Positions 43,469 through 51,906 of a stretch of 64,000 bases of DNA are shown piece after piece. The notes under the pieces were generated by a model. It saw only the letters and a list, made by a program, of their open reading frames with translations. It searched no databases and was not told the origin of the DNA. Numbering within the stretch: position 1 is the stretch's first letter; every line of letters starts with the position of its first letter. The translations under genes and the position numbers were made by a program. Origin of the DNA: Bacteroides faecium (lineage in GTDB: Bacteria > Bacteroidota > Bacteroidia > Bacteroidales > Bacteroidaceae); the NCBI RefSeq assembly GCF_012113595.1, contig NZ_CP050831.1:2170001-2234000 (forward strand), given 5' to 3'.

Positions 43469-46400
43469 ATGAAAAGAGTTAACACAATCTTATTCTTGCT
43501 TTTTCTTTTGCTCGGAGAAACTGTTATAGCCCAAAATATAACAATAACCGGTGTGGTTTCGGATAAGCTGGGACCTGTTCCCGGGGCCAGTATTGTGGTG
43601 AAAGGCACTAAGACCGGACTGACTACTGACCTTGAGGGGCGCTTCTCTATAACAGTCGCTCCCAATGCACAACTTGTAATTTCCTGTATGGGATATAAAC
43701 CGGTAACAATCGACGTGAAAGGTTCCCGGCATAAGGAAGTGACCCTGCATGAAATGACGCAGAATCTTGATGAAGTGGTGGTAGTAGGATACGGTTCCAT
43801 GAAGAAAAGGGATATAACAGGCGCAATCGTGTCTGTCAGTGCCAAGGATATAGAATCTTCACAGCCTATAGATTTGAGTACGGCTTTGCAAGGCAAAATC
43901 TCAGGACTTGATATTATGACTTCTTCAGAACCGGGAAGTAGTTCTACTTTCCGTATCCGTGGTACATCTACCTTGAGTGAAGGCGGTTCTAATCCCTTAT
44001 TTGTAGTTGATGGAATGGAAGTGGACAATATTGATGACCTGAATCCTCGTGACATTGCTTCTGTTGAAGTACTGAAAGACGCGGCTTCTACAGCGATTTA
44101 CGGTTCAAGGTCGGCTAATGGAGTCGTTATTATTACTACGAAACAAGGTGAATCGTCTAAGCCGAGAATCAGTGTCAATTATGCACTGACTCAGTCGAGC
44201 ATATCTAAAACATTGCCGCAAATGAACCGTATGCAGGGGCTTGAGTATGAAGCATTACGCAGCTATATGTCCGGTGGAAAAGCTACATCTATTTCTCGTG
44301 ATTCATTGAATCCGATGAAAATAGAAGACCATAATTATCAGGATTTGATTTTCCGTACGGCTTATACTCATCAGTTGGATGCCAGTATAGCGGGAGCCGA
44401 AAAGAAAGTGAAGTATTATCTGAGCCTGGGTTACTTGGGCGCCGAAGGTATTCAAATCAATACCTATAACAAGAGATTGTCTTCACGTATAAACGTGACT
44501 TATGATGCCACTCCCCGTCTTTCTATCGGAAGCCGTATTTATTTGGCACTAACTAATCAGAGGAAGGCCACGTCAGAATCTCGTAACCGTATATTCCAGC
44601 GTCCGGCTAATTATCCGATCTATGCACCGGATGGTTCGTTTCTGGAGAATATAGGGAATATCAGTAATCCGGTTGCCGAAAGTGTGATGGGGAAAAATGA
44701 TTACCGTAAATATACAGCTAATATTTATGAATATATCCAGTACTCATTTACTAAGAATTTAGTGTTGAAATCCAGTATTGCGGCTAATTTCAACCTGGAG
44801 AAATATGCCCGTTTCCGTCCGGAGATACTGACTACTGACAAACGCAGGTCGGCTATAAATAAAGAAACCCTGTATTCCGGCTGGACGCATGAAGATGTAC
44901 TGACTTACAGTAAGAAGTTCAAATCGGGACATAACATGACTCTGATGGGGGGCTTCAGCTTACGTGAGTCGAACGTTGATGTAACGGGACTGTCTGTAAC
45001 GGATAATATAACGGATGCCCTTGAAATAAGCAATACTTTTGAGGGAGTCAATATGAATGATACTAAGGCAACCTGGAGCCGTAACCGTATGTCTTCTTTC
45101 TTCGGACGGGCATCGTATAGTTATAAAAGCCGTTATTTGTTTAATTCCAATTTGCGTTATGACGGTTCTTCCCGTTTCGGACGTGATAATCGTTGGGCTT
45201 TCTTCCCGTCGGTATCTTTAGGATGGCGCTTTTCGGACGAGAAGTTTTTGAAATGGGCGCAACCTGTATTACATGATGGCAAGCTGCGTGTCAGCTATGG
45301 AGTTACCGGAAATCAGGCAGCAGGCGACTTTGCCTCACTGGGACTTTACACTACTAATTATTATGCAGATTCTCCCGGTATTTATCCCAACCAGCTATCC
45401 AATGTAAATTTGGGTTGGGAAGAAACGAAACAAACCAATATCGGTCTTGATATCATGTTTCTGGATGGACGTATCTCTTTGAACGTTGATTATTACAATA
45501 AAAAGACAAATGATGTCTTATATAAAGTACCATTGCCGCAGACTTGCGGTTTCAGTTCTTCTTTCAAGAATGTGGGGGACGTGGAGAATAAGGGATGGGA
45601 AATTGCAGTCTCTTCCGATAATATTCAAACGAAGAATTTCTCATGGTCTACAAATCTCAGCCTTTCATTCAATAAAAATATGATTGTTTCCATTCCTGAA
45701 GGTGGACGCCAGATTGTAAACAATGTATTTTTGATAGACCAGGGTTATGCGGTAGGAACTATTTATGGCTGGAAAGCAAAAGGTATTTTTCCATATACGG
45801 AATCGAATGCATTTACGCCGGAGTGGAAGCAACTGACTCCTGTTTTTGATGAGAAAGACCATTTCGTCCGTTACGAGTTGGATGGAAAAGAATATACGGG
45901 AGACATAAAGAAGATGACAGCCAATAATGCCGTACTTGAAGGTGGTGATGTGATGTGGGATGACGTAAACAAAGATGGTGTGATTGACGCGGAAGACCGT
46001 CAGGTCTTGGGATGCGGTCAGCCTAAAGTGACAGGAGGCTTTAATAATGAGTTTACTTACAAAGGTCTTACTCTATCGTTCTTCTTCACATTTGCCTTTG
46101 GCGGTGATGTTTATAATGCATATGAACAGATTCGTTCGGAACATCGCTGGTCTTCTCTTAACCGGGGTAATCCGATTAATATAGCAAATTCGTGGAAAGC
46201 ACCGGGGGATATTGCCAAGTTTCCCCGTCCGATAGGAACTTTGGCACAGGATAACACACGTGCAGAAAGCAGCTTATGGGTGGAAGACGGTTCTTACATT
46301 CGTTTAAAGAATATCCGTCTGGCTTATACTTTACCTAAGAAGTGGGCGAAAAAAATAAAGATGGAAAGTGTCAGCGTGTCGGCGATGATGCAGAATTTCT

Positions 46401-46525
46401 TCACCTGGACAAATTATTCCGGATTTGACCCGGAAGTTCCAGGCACCGGTTTCGCTATTGGCAATGACTCACGTTCGTATCCTCGCAGCAAAGAATTATT
46501 ATTCGGCTTAAATGTTAACTTCTAA
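43469..46525 (+). CDS. SusC-like TonB-dependent outer-membrane transporter (second PUL)
   Basis: A 1018-residue protein: signal peptide (1-21), carboxypeptidase-regulatory-like domain (ITITGVVSDKLGPVPGASIVVKGTKTG to about 100), DEVVVVGYGSMKKRDITGAIV TonB-box region, plug with LQGKISGLDI and LKDAASTAIYGSRSANGVVIITTK, then the barrel, ending KELLFGLNVNF. It forms the import channel with the SusD encoded directly downstream. It is clearly diverged from the mannan SusC at 27687 and uses more AT-rich codons, in line with a separate origin of this PUL. Confidence 0.95.
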   Translation: MKRVNTILFLLFLLLGETVIAQNITITGVVSDKLGPVPGASIVVKGTKTGLTTDLEGRFSITVAPNAQLVISCMGYKPVTIDVKGSRHKEVTLHEMTQNLDEVVVVGYGSMKKRDITGAIVSVSAKDIESSQPIDLSTALQGKISGLDIMTSSEPGSSSTFRIRGTSTLSEGGSNPLFVVDGMEVDNIDDLNPRDIASVEVLKDAASTAIYGSRSANGVVIITTKQGESSKPRISVNYALTQSSISKTLPQMNRMQGLEYEALRSYMSGGKATSISRDSLNPMKIEDHNYQDLIFRTAYTHQLDASIAGAEKKVKYYLSLGYLGAEGIQINTYNKRLSSRINVTYDATPRLSIGSRIYLALTNQRKATSESRNRIFQRPANYPIYAPDGSFLENIGNISNPVAESVMGKNDYRKYTANIYEYIQYSFTKNLVLKSSIAANFNLEKYARFRPEILTTDKRRSAINKETLYSGWTHEDVLTYSKKFKSGHNMTLMGGFSLRESNVDVTGLSVTDNITDALEISNTFEGVNMNDTKATWSRNRMSSFFGRASYSYKSRYLFNSNLRYDGSSRFGRDNRWAFFPSVSLGWRFSDEKFLKWAQPVLHDGKLRVSYGVTGNQAAGDFASLGLYTTNYYADSPGIYPNQLSNVNLGWEETKQTNIGLDIMFLDGRISLNVDYYNKKTNDVLYKVPLPQTCGFSSSFKNVGDVENKGWEIAVSSDNIQTKNFSWSTNLSLSFNKNMIVSIPEGGRQIVNNVFLIDQGYAVGTIYGWKAKGIFPYTESNAFTPEWKQLTPVFDEKDHFVRYELDGKEYTGDIKKMTANNAVLEGGDVMWDDVNKDGVIDAEDRQVLGCGQPKVTGGFNNEFTYKGLTLSFFFTFAFGGDVYNAYEQIRSEHRWSSLNRGNPINIANSWKAPGDIAKFPRPIGTLAQDNTRAESSLWVEDGSYIRLKNIRLAYTLPKKWAKKIKMESVSVSAMMQNFFTWTNYSGFDPEVPGTGFAIGNDSRSYPRSKELLFGLNVNF

Positions 46526-46529
46526 ATAT

Positions 46530-48011
46530 ATGAAAATGATGAAAAAGATATTTGCGGTAATGTGTATTGCTCTACTTTGCACATCCTGTCTCAATAATTT
46601 CCTGGATGTAGAGCCTGTCAGTGATATTTCTACATCTATATTCTGGAAAACGGGAGAAGATGCCCGTGCTGGGTTAAACTCTATTTATGCAGACTTTCTG
46701 TTAAATTTTAATCGGAACTCCGGTGGTAACTATATGTCTTGGTTTGAGGGACGCTCGGATAATTTTGTCGGAGCCTCAACTTCCAGTGACGGTATGCCTA
46801 TGAAACTGGTGAACACCAATAACTTGAATTCAGTGCATCCGTCTACCAATTGGAATACCTGGTATAAATCTGTATCGACGGCTAATTATGCTATACATTT
46901 TATACCACAAATCAAGAATCTGCCGGAACAGGAAAAGAACAATTATATGGCTGAGGCTTATTTCTTGCGTGCATTCTGCTATTTCAACATGGTGCGTATA
47001 TGGAGTGATGTTCCTTTGATTACCAAGCCCACTCTATCATTGGAAGAAGTTGATAAACCAACGCAATCATCCCAAGAAGTAATCCTGGGACAGATTAAGG
47101 ATGATTTGGAAGCAGCGGTCGGTTTGATAAACTATGTAGGTCTGAGTACAGAACTTTACACATTCAGTCCGGCAGCCTTGTATTGTCTGTATGCTCATTA
47201 TGCGATGTGGACTCATGATTATGTGACGGCAGAAAAATATACCGGTTTGGTATTGGCGGAAAAATATTCTTTAGTTTCCGGAGCCGAGTTTGCTACCGTA
47301 TGTTCTAAGGCTACTACATCAGAAAATATATGGACATTAAAATGGCTGTTTGAGAATAATGGGAAAAATAATGCCATTTATAAAATGAATGGAATGAATT
47401 CTCCGCAAATGATACCTTCTAAAGGAATACGGGAAGCATGGCAATCGGGAGATTATGCCGACGACCTTCGAGGAAGCCAGACTTTAAACAAGGCATTGGT
47501 ATATACGGATTCACATATCACTGATTTTCCCAAAGGAGCCGCTATCTGGAAATGGGAACCGGGAGTGGGAGTGGCGGAAACCAATGAAAAATATATCCCT
47601 GTTTATCGTTTGGGAGAAATTATGCTGCTGCGTGCGGAAGCACTGAACCAATTAAAAAGACCGGATGACGCTTTGAAACTCTTGACTGATATACGCAAAC
47701 GTGCCGGATTGACGGAAAAGAAGCTTGCTGATTATGAGGGATTATCCGGGAATGATTTGATATACGCTATTGAAAGTGATATTCTCCAGGAAAGGCAGAT
47801 GGAACTGATTGGCGAGGGGCATCGCTGGTTCGATTTGATTCGTACGGGACGTGCCAAACAGGTGATGAATGATTATTTTGAGAACTATCTGAAATTATAT
47901 GACGCAACCATCACCTATAAGACGTTTGAACATGACTGGCAGTTGTATAGTCCGGTACTCTATGATAATATTTTAGATAATGCTAATTTGAAGCAGTTTG
48001 GAGAATATTGA
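46530..48011 (+). CDS. SusD-like lipoprotein (second PUL)
   Basis: About 493 residues from ATG 46530, which follows the susC stop by 4 bp; the frame open from 46512 overlaps susC. The signal ends LLCTSC followed by LNNFLDVEPV, the usual SusD start. SusD landmarks: WKTGEDARAGLNSIYADF, NYMAEAYFLRAFCYFNMVRIWSDVPLI, YIPVYRLGEIMLLRAEALNQL, and LQERQMELIGEGHRWFDLIRTGRA. It is the surface lid of the SusC transporter and binds the incoming glycan. Close coupling to susC suggests balanced expression of the pair. Confidence 0.94.
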   Translation: MKMMKKIFAVMCIALLCTSCLNNFLDVEPVSDISTSIFWKTGEDARAGLNSIYADFLLNFNRNSGGNYMSWFEGRSDNFVGASTSSDGMPMKLVNTNNLNSVHPSTNWNTWYKSVSTANYAIHFIPQIKNLPEQEKNNYMAEAYFLRAFCYFNMVRIWSDVPLITKPTLSLEEVDKPTQSSQEVILGQIKDDLEAAVGLINYVGLSTELYTFSPAALYCLYAHYAMWTHDYVTAEKYTGLVLAEKYSLVSGAEFATVCSKATTSENIWTLKWLFENNGKNNAIYKMNGMNSPQMIPSKGIREAWQSGDYADDLRGSQTLNKALVYTDSHITDFPKGAAIWKWEPGVGVAETNEKYIPVYRLGEIMLLRAEALNQLKRPDDALKLLTDIRKRAGLTEKKLADYEGLSGNDLIYAIESDILQERQMELIGEGHRWFDLIRTGRAKQVMNDYFENYLKLYDATITYKTFEHDWQLYSPVLYDNILDNANLKQFGEY

Positions 48012-48045
48012 TTGTTAGCAAACTCTTTATAAATAAAATATGATT

Positions 48046-48621
48046 ATGAAAAATAGATTATTAAATTCGCTTTTGGTATTGATTGTGACATGCAGCTTTT
48101 CTTCTTGCAGCTTGTTCGGATATGATTTGCAGGAAGATTATGACTATGAATATACTCCGGGAAATGCTTATTTGGACCAAACAGCCTATGAGTTTATACA
48201 AAGCCGCAAGGAGATTGATATGGGAATTTTATGTCAGGCTGTCGACCGGGTAGGATTCAAAGATGAGTATGAAGCATCAGACCGTACTTATATTGTGATG
48301 AATGATGTTGCTTTTGTAGCTTACTTTCAGACTAAAAAATATGCAGGACTGGATAATATGTCTGATAAGGATATAAAGGATTTATTGAATTCTCTGATGT
48401 TGGAAGAACCGATATCCAGTTTGGAATTGACAATAAATCCGGTAGCGATGAAACCGATAAATAGGGATAAGAAAATGTATATGTGGATTAATACGGTAAC
48501 AGGTTATAATATGAGGATTCATTACGCTGCGGTGGCTACTGCCGGAACCCCGGTTGTGACGAGTAATATCCGTCCGACAAATGGAGTTATACATGTAGTC
48601 GACAAGTTTCCTTTGAATTAA
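48046..48621 (+). CDS. Small lipoprotein with a fasciclin (FAS1)-like domain
   Basis: 191 residues from ATG 48046 (an ATG two codons earlier is also possible). The lipobox is SFSSC. Residues about 45-190 resemble a FAS1 domain: AYEFIQSRKEIDMGILCQAVDRVG, DRTYIVMNDVAFVAYF, LLNSLMLEEPI, and the diagnostic end NGVIHVVDKFPLN. FAS1 domains mediate protein or carbohydrate adhesion. It sits between susD and the FAD oxidoreductases and may be an auxiliary surface binding protein. The FAS1 call is from motif resemblance. Confidence 0.68.
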   Translation: MKNRLLNSLLVLIVTCSFSSCSLFGYDLQEDYDYEYTPGNAYLDQTAYEFIQSRKEIDMGILCQAVDRVGFKDEYEASDRTYIVMNDVAFVAYFQTKKYAGLDNMSDKDIKDLLNSLMLEEPISSLELTINPVAMKPINRDKKMYMWINTVTGYNMRIHYAAVATAGTPVVTSNIRPTNGVIHVVDKFPLN

Positions 48622-48631
48622 TAGAAAACTC

Positions 48632-50032
48632 ATGGAAAGAAGAAAATTTATCCAAAGAATGGCTTTGTTGGGAGGAGGAATAGCTTTAAGCGGTTTCTCT
48701 TCAGTACAAGGCTCTTCAGTAGAAAATACAAGAAAAAATAGTTATCAGTTCACACCGAAAAATATCAAATATGATAAATCGTGGGATGTGATAATTGTTG
48801 GTGGTGGACCTTCCGGATGCGCAGCGGCGATAGCCGCTGCACGCGAAGGCGCCCGGACTCTTCTGATAGAGGCAATGGGAGCATTGGGAGGCATGGGGAC
48901 ATTAGGACTGATACCAGCTTGGTGTCCGTTTACAGACAAGGAGAAAATTATTTATCGCGGCATTGCCGAACGGGTATTGATGGAATCGAAGAAAGGCGTT
49001 CCTCATATTTCTAAGAAACAACTGGATTGGGTGCCGATTCATGCAGAGTATCTGAAGAAGGTATATGATGATATGGTTTTGGCTTCCGGCGCAAAAGTCT
49101 TGTTTTATACTCGTGTGGCAGATGTTATAAAAAATGCTGATGATGAAATTGATGCTATTATTGTTGCCAATAAAAATGGATTGACAGCTTATAAGGCTAA
49201 AGTCTATGTAGACTGTACCGGTGATGGTGACATCTCAGCATGGGCAGGGGCGTCTTTTCAAAAGGGAGATGAAAAGGGAAAGATGCAGTCGGCTACGCTT
49301 TGCTTTATGCTGGATAATGTAAATAAGGAGACTTATCAGAATACGTTCAAGCCTACTTACGAGGAAATGAAGAAGTCATTGACAGCAATGATTGCAACTA
49401 AAAAATATCCTTTACTGGATACTCATTTCAATAATGTGTTTGTAACCCAGAATTCGGTGCAGTTTAACGCAGGGCATATTCATAATATGGATGGAACGGA
49501 TGCAGAGAAACTTTCAGCCGGAGCTATTAAAGGAAGAAAAATAGCTGAAGAGGCTTTGAGGGCATTACGTGAAACTTATCCGGATACTTTTGGACAGAGC
49601 AGCCTGACCAATACTGCTTCTCTAGTCGGTATTCGTGAAGGCCGGAGAATTCTAGGTGATTATACATTGACAATTGATGACTGGAAGGATAGACGTACCT
49701 TTGAGGATGAAATAGGGCGCAATTGCTATTATATTGATGTTCATAGTAAAAAGGTCTCTATCCCCCGTTATAAAAAAGGAGAGTCGCACGGTATTCCTTA
49801 TCGTGTTCTTACTCCGAAAGGGATGAAGAACTTATTAACAGCGGGACGGTGTATCTCTGCCGACCACTTAATCTACGGAAGTGTACGTATAATGCCTGCT
49901 TCGTTAGTGACAGGCGAAGCGGCAGGGATGGCAGCGGCTCACGCTGTATTAATGACCCGGCCCGATGTGCATGATGTAGATGTTCAAAAACTCAGAAAAA
50001 GACTTAAAGATGAAGGGCAATATTTTTTATAA
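48632..50032 (+). CDS. Exported FAD-dependent oxidoreductase (PF12831-like)
   Basis: A 466-residue flavoprotein. It starts MERRKFIQRMALLGGGIALSGF, a twin-arginine-like signal, so it is probably folded with FAD in the cytoplasm and exported by Tat. The FAD-binding motif WDVIIVGGGPSGCAAAIAAAREG (GGGPSG at 57-62) is followed by LLIEAMGALGGMGTLGLIPAW, YVDCTGDGDISAWAG and GRCISADHLIYGSVRIMPASLVTGEAAGMAAA, as in FAD_oxidored proteins. It overlaps the next gene, another oxidoreductase, by 23 bp. Electron acceptor and substrate are unknown; a glycan-derived sugar or uronide is possible. Confidence 0.82.
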   Translation: MERRKFIQRMALLGGGIALSGFSSVQGSSVENTRKNSYQFTPKNIKYDKSWDVIIVGGGPSGCAAAIAAAREGARTLLIEAMGALGGMGTLGLIPAWCPFTDKEKIIYRGIAERVLMESKKGVPHISKKQLDWVPIHAEYLKKVYDDMVLASGAKVLFYTRVADVIKNADDEIDAIIVANKNGLTAYKAKVYVDCTGDGDISAWAGASFQKGDEKGKMQSATLCFMLDNVNKETYQNTFKPTYEEMKKSLTAMIATKKYPLLDTHFNNVFVTQNSVQFNAGHIHNMDGTDAEKLSAGAIKGRKIAEEALRALRETYPDTFGQSSLTNTASLVGIREGRRILGDYTLTIDDWKDRRTFEDEIGRNCYYIDVHSKKVSIPRYKKGESHGIPYRVLTPKGMKNLLTAGRCISADHLIYGSVRIMPASLVTGEAAGMAAAHAVLMTRPDVHDVDVQKLRKRLKDEGQYFL

Positions 50033-51893
50033 GCTTCCTTACTTGATAACGAGCATTGGGATATTTCTGCTTTTACAGACTTTTACTTTGCCGCTTTTCG
50101 CTCAGACATTGTGGGTGGAAGCGGAACAATTCGAACATAAAGGCGGATGGGTGGTTGATGCACAGTTTATGGACCAGATGGGTTCACCTTATCTGATGGC
50201 ACATGGGAACGGGCGTCCGGTTGAAGATGCCACCACTTCTTTACAGATTGATAAGGCGGATGATTATCATGTATGGGTAAGAACTTATAACTGGAACGCA
50301 CCATGGAATGACAAGCAGTATCCCGGAATATTCAAGCTCTTTATTGATAACAGGCAGGTCGGTGATGTTCTTGGAACAACATCGCAGTGGGGATGGCAAT
50401 ATGCCGGAAAGAGCCGTCTTCAGAAAGGAAAGGTTCAGATAAAGCTTCACGACCTTACAGGTTTCGCCGGGCGTTGTGATGCGATAGTGCTGTCAACGGA
50501 TGCGGCGCTCAACCTTCCTGCGTCGGGGGAAAAGTTATCTGTCCTGCGGCGACAATTTTCGGGAGTACAAAAAATAGTCTCTGAAGAAAAATATGACCTT
50601 GTTGTAGTCGGTGGTGGTGTTGGCGGATTATGTACTTCCATTGCAGCAGCCAGACTGGGGCTGAAAACGTTGATGATACAAAACCGTCCCGTAGTTGGCG
50701 GCAATAATAGCCCGGAAGTATCTATCGGTACATTGGGAGGGATTCGTAAGGAGCCTTATCCGGAAATTGGGAATGTATTGGCTGAGTTAGGTAATATATA
50801 TAAGAACTATGCTCTTACGGAGAAAATAATATCTGAGGAAAAGAATCTTACAGTAGTTTATAATCAGCATGTTTTTGCCGTGACTAAGCGGGGAACGCAA
50901 ATCCATACAGTAATAGCCAAGGATATAACAACCGGTAAAGAATATGAATATGCAGGAAGTTTCTTCTCTGACTGTACGGGAGATGGAAACTTGGGGTATT
51001 TAGCCGGTGCGGATTATAGGATGGGACGTGAACTGCGTAGTGAATTCAATGAAGACATGGCGCCTGAGGTAAATGACAGCCTGACATTGGGAGCTACGGT
51101 AAAATGGCAGGCACAGCAAACCGATACGTTATCATCTTTTCCCACACTGCCTTGGGCAGTGAAGTTTACGGAGAGAACCTGTCAGAAAGTTATGGGCTTT
51201 GTCTGGTACTGGGAAACGGGATTCTACAAGAATCAGATTACGGATGCCGAACAGATAAGAGATTATTGGTTCCGGGTTATTTATGGCAACTGGTCATACC
51301 TGAAGAATAACGCTTCCTTTAAAAGTGAATACACTAAATCTGTATTGAACGACGTATCGTTTATTTTGGGGAAGAGAGAATCAAGACGCCTGATGGGGGA
51401 TTATATTCTCACTCAACGCGATATTTTAGAACAGAACACCGGATATACAGATGGTGCAGTAGTGGCTACATATAGTATTGACCAACATTTTCCTCATCCG
51501 GAAAACTCTGTTTATTTTCCCCGGGAGGAGTTTCTTTCCGTACAAAAACATAATGATAATCCTATCGGGAAAGTAGAGAATATGGTAGCTGGCAAGAATG
51601 TGAACAAACCCTATTTAATTCCTTTCCGGTGTCTTTACTCCCGGAATATTTCTAATATGTTTATGGCGGGACGGAATATTAGTGTCACTCGTATAGCATT
51701 GGCTTCCACACGAGTACAGGGTACAATAGGGATGATGGGGGAAGTCGTAGCTATCGGCGTGCTTCTGTGTAAAGAGAAAAAATGCCAGCCTAAGGACATT
51801 TATGAGCAATATTTGCCAGAACTGAAGAAAGCTTTGATAAAAGGTATTCCTTCAAAGAACCAGAGAGAGTTTAATCCAGTAGACCATTTGTAA
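50010..51893 (+). CDS. FAD-dependent oxidoreductase with N-terminal carbohydrate-binding-like domain
   Basis: 627 residues from ATG 50010, which overlaps the upstream oxidoreductase by 23 bp; the signal (MKGNIFYKL to LPLFA-Q) supports this start. Residues about 25-165 form a beta-rich module (LWVEAEQFEHKGGWVVDAQF, DDYHVWVRTYNW, KLFIDNRQVG) like xanthan-lyase/golvesin-type carbohydrate-binding domains. The FAD part begins YDLVVVGGGVGGLCTSIAAARLG at about 195, with FFSDCTGDGNLGYLAGADYRMGRE, ESRRLMGDYILT and FMAGRNISVTRIALASTRVQGTIGMMG. It belongs to the same broad family as its neighbour but lacks the Tat motif. The arrangement suggests oxidation of a bound glycan; this is inference. Confidence 0.8.
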   Translation: MKGNIFYKLPYLITSIGIFLLLQTFTLPLFAQTLWVEAEQFEHKGGWVVDAQFMDQMGSPYLMAHGNGRPVEDATTSLQIDKADDYHVWVRTYNWNAPWNDKQYPGIFKLFIDNRQVGDVLGTTSQWGWQYAGKSRLQKGKVQIKLHDLTGFAGRCDAIVLSTDAALNLPASGEKLSVLRRQFSGVQKIVSEEKYDLVVVGGGVGGLCTSIAAARLGLKTLMIQNRPVVGGNNSPEVSIGTLGGIRKEPYPEIGNVLAELGNIYKNYALTEKIISEEKNLTVVYNQHVFAVTKRGTQIHTVIAKDITTGKEYEYAGSFFSDCTGDGNLGYLAGADYRMGRELRSEFNEDMAPEVNDSLTLGATVKWQAQQTDTLSSFPTLPWAVKFTERTCQKVMGFVWYWETGFYKNQITDAEQIRDYWFRVIYGNWSYLKNNASFKSEYTKSVLNDVSFILGKRESRRLMGDYILTQRDILEQNTGYTDGAVVATYSIDQHFPHPENSVYFPREEFLSVQKHNDNPIGKVENMVAGKNVNKPYLIPFRCLYSRNISNMFMAGRNISVTRIALASTRVQGTIGMMGEVVAIGVLLCKEKKCQPKDIYEQYLPELKKALIKGIPSKNQREFNPVDHL

Positions 51894-51906
51894 ACTATCA
51901 ACTAAT

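Noticed and set aside
50010..50032. Possible frameshift joining the two FAD oxidoreductases
   Set aside because: Each has its own signal peptide and complete FAD domain, so the 23-bp overlap is ordinary operon packing.
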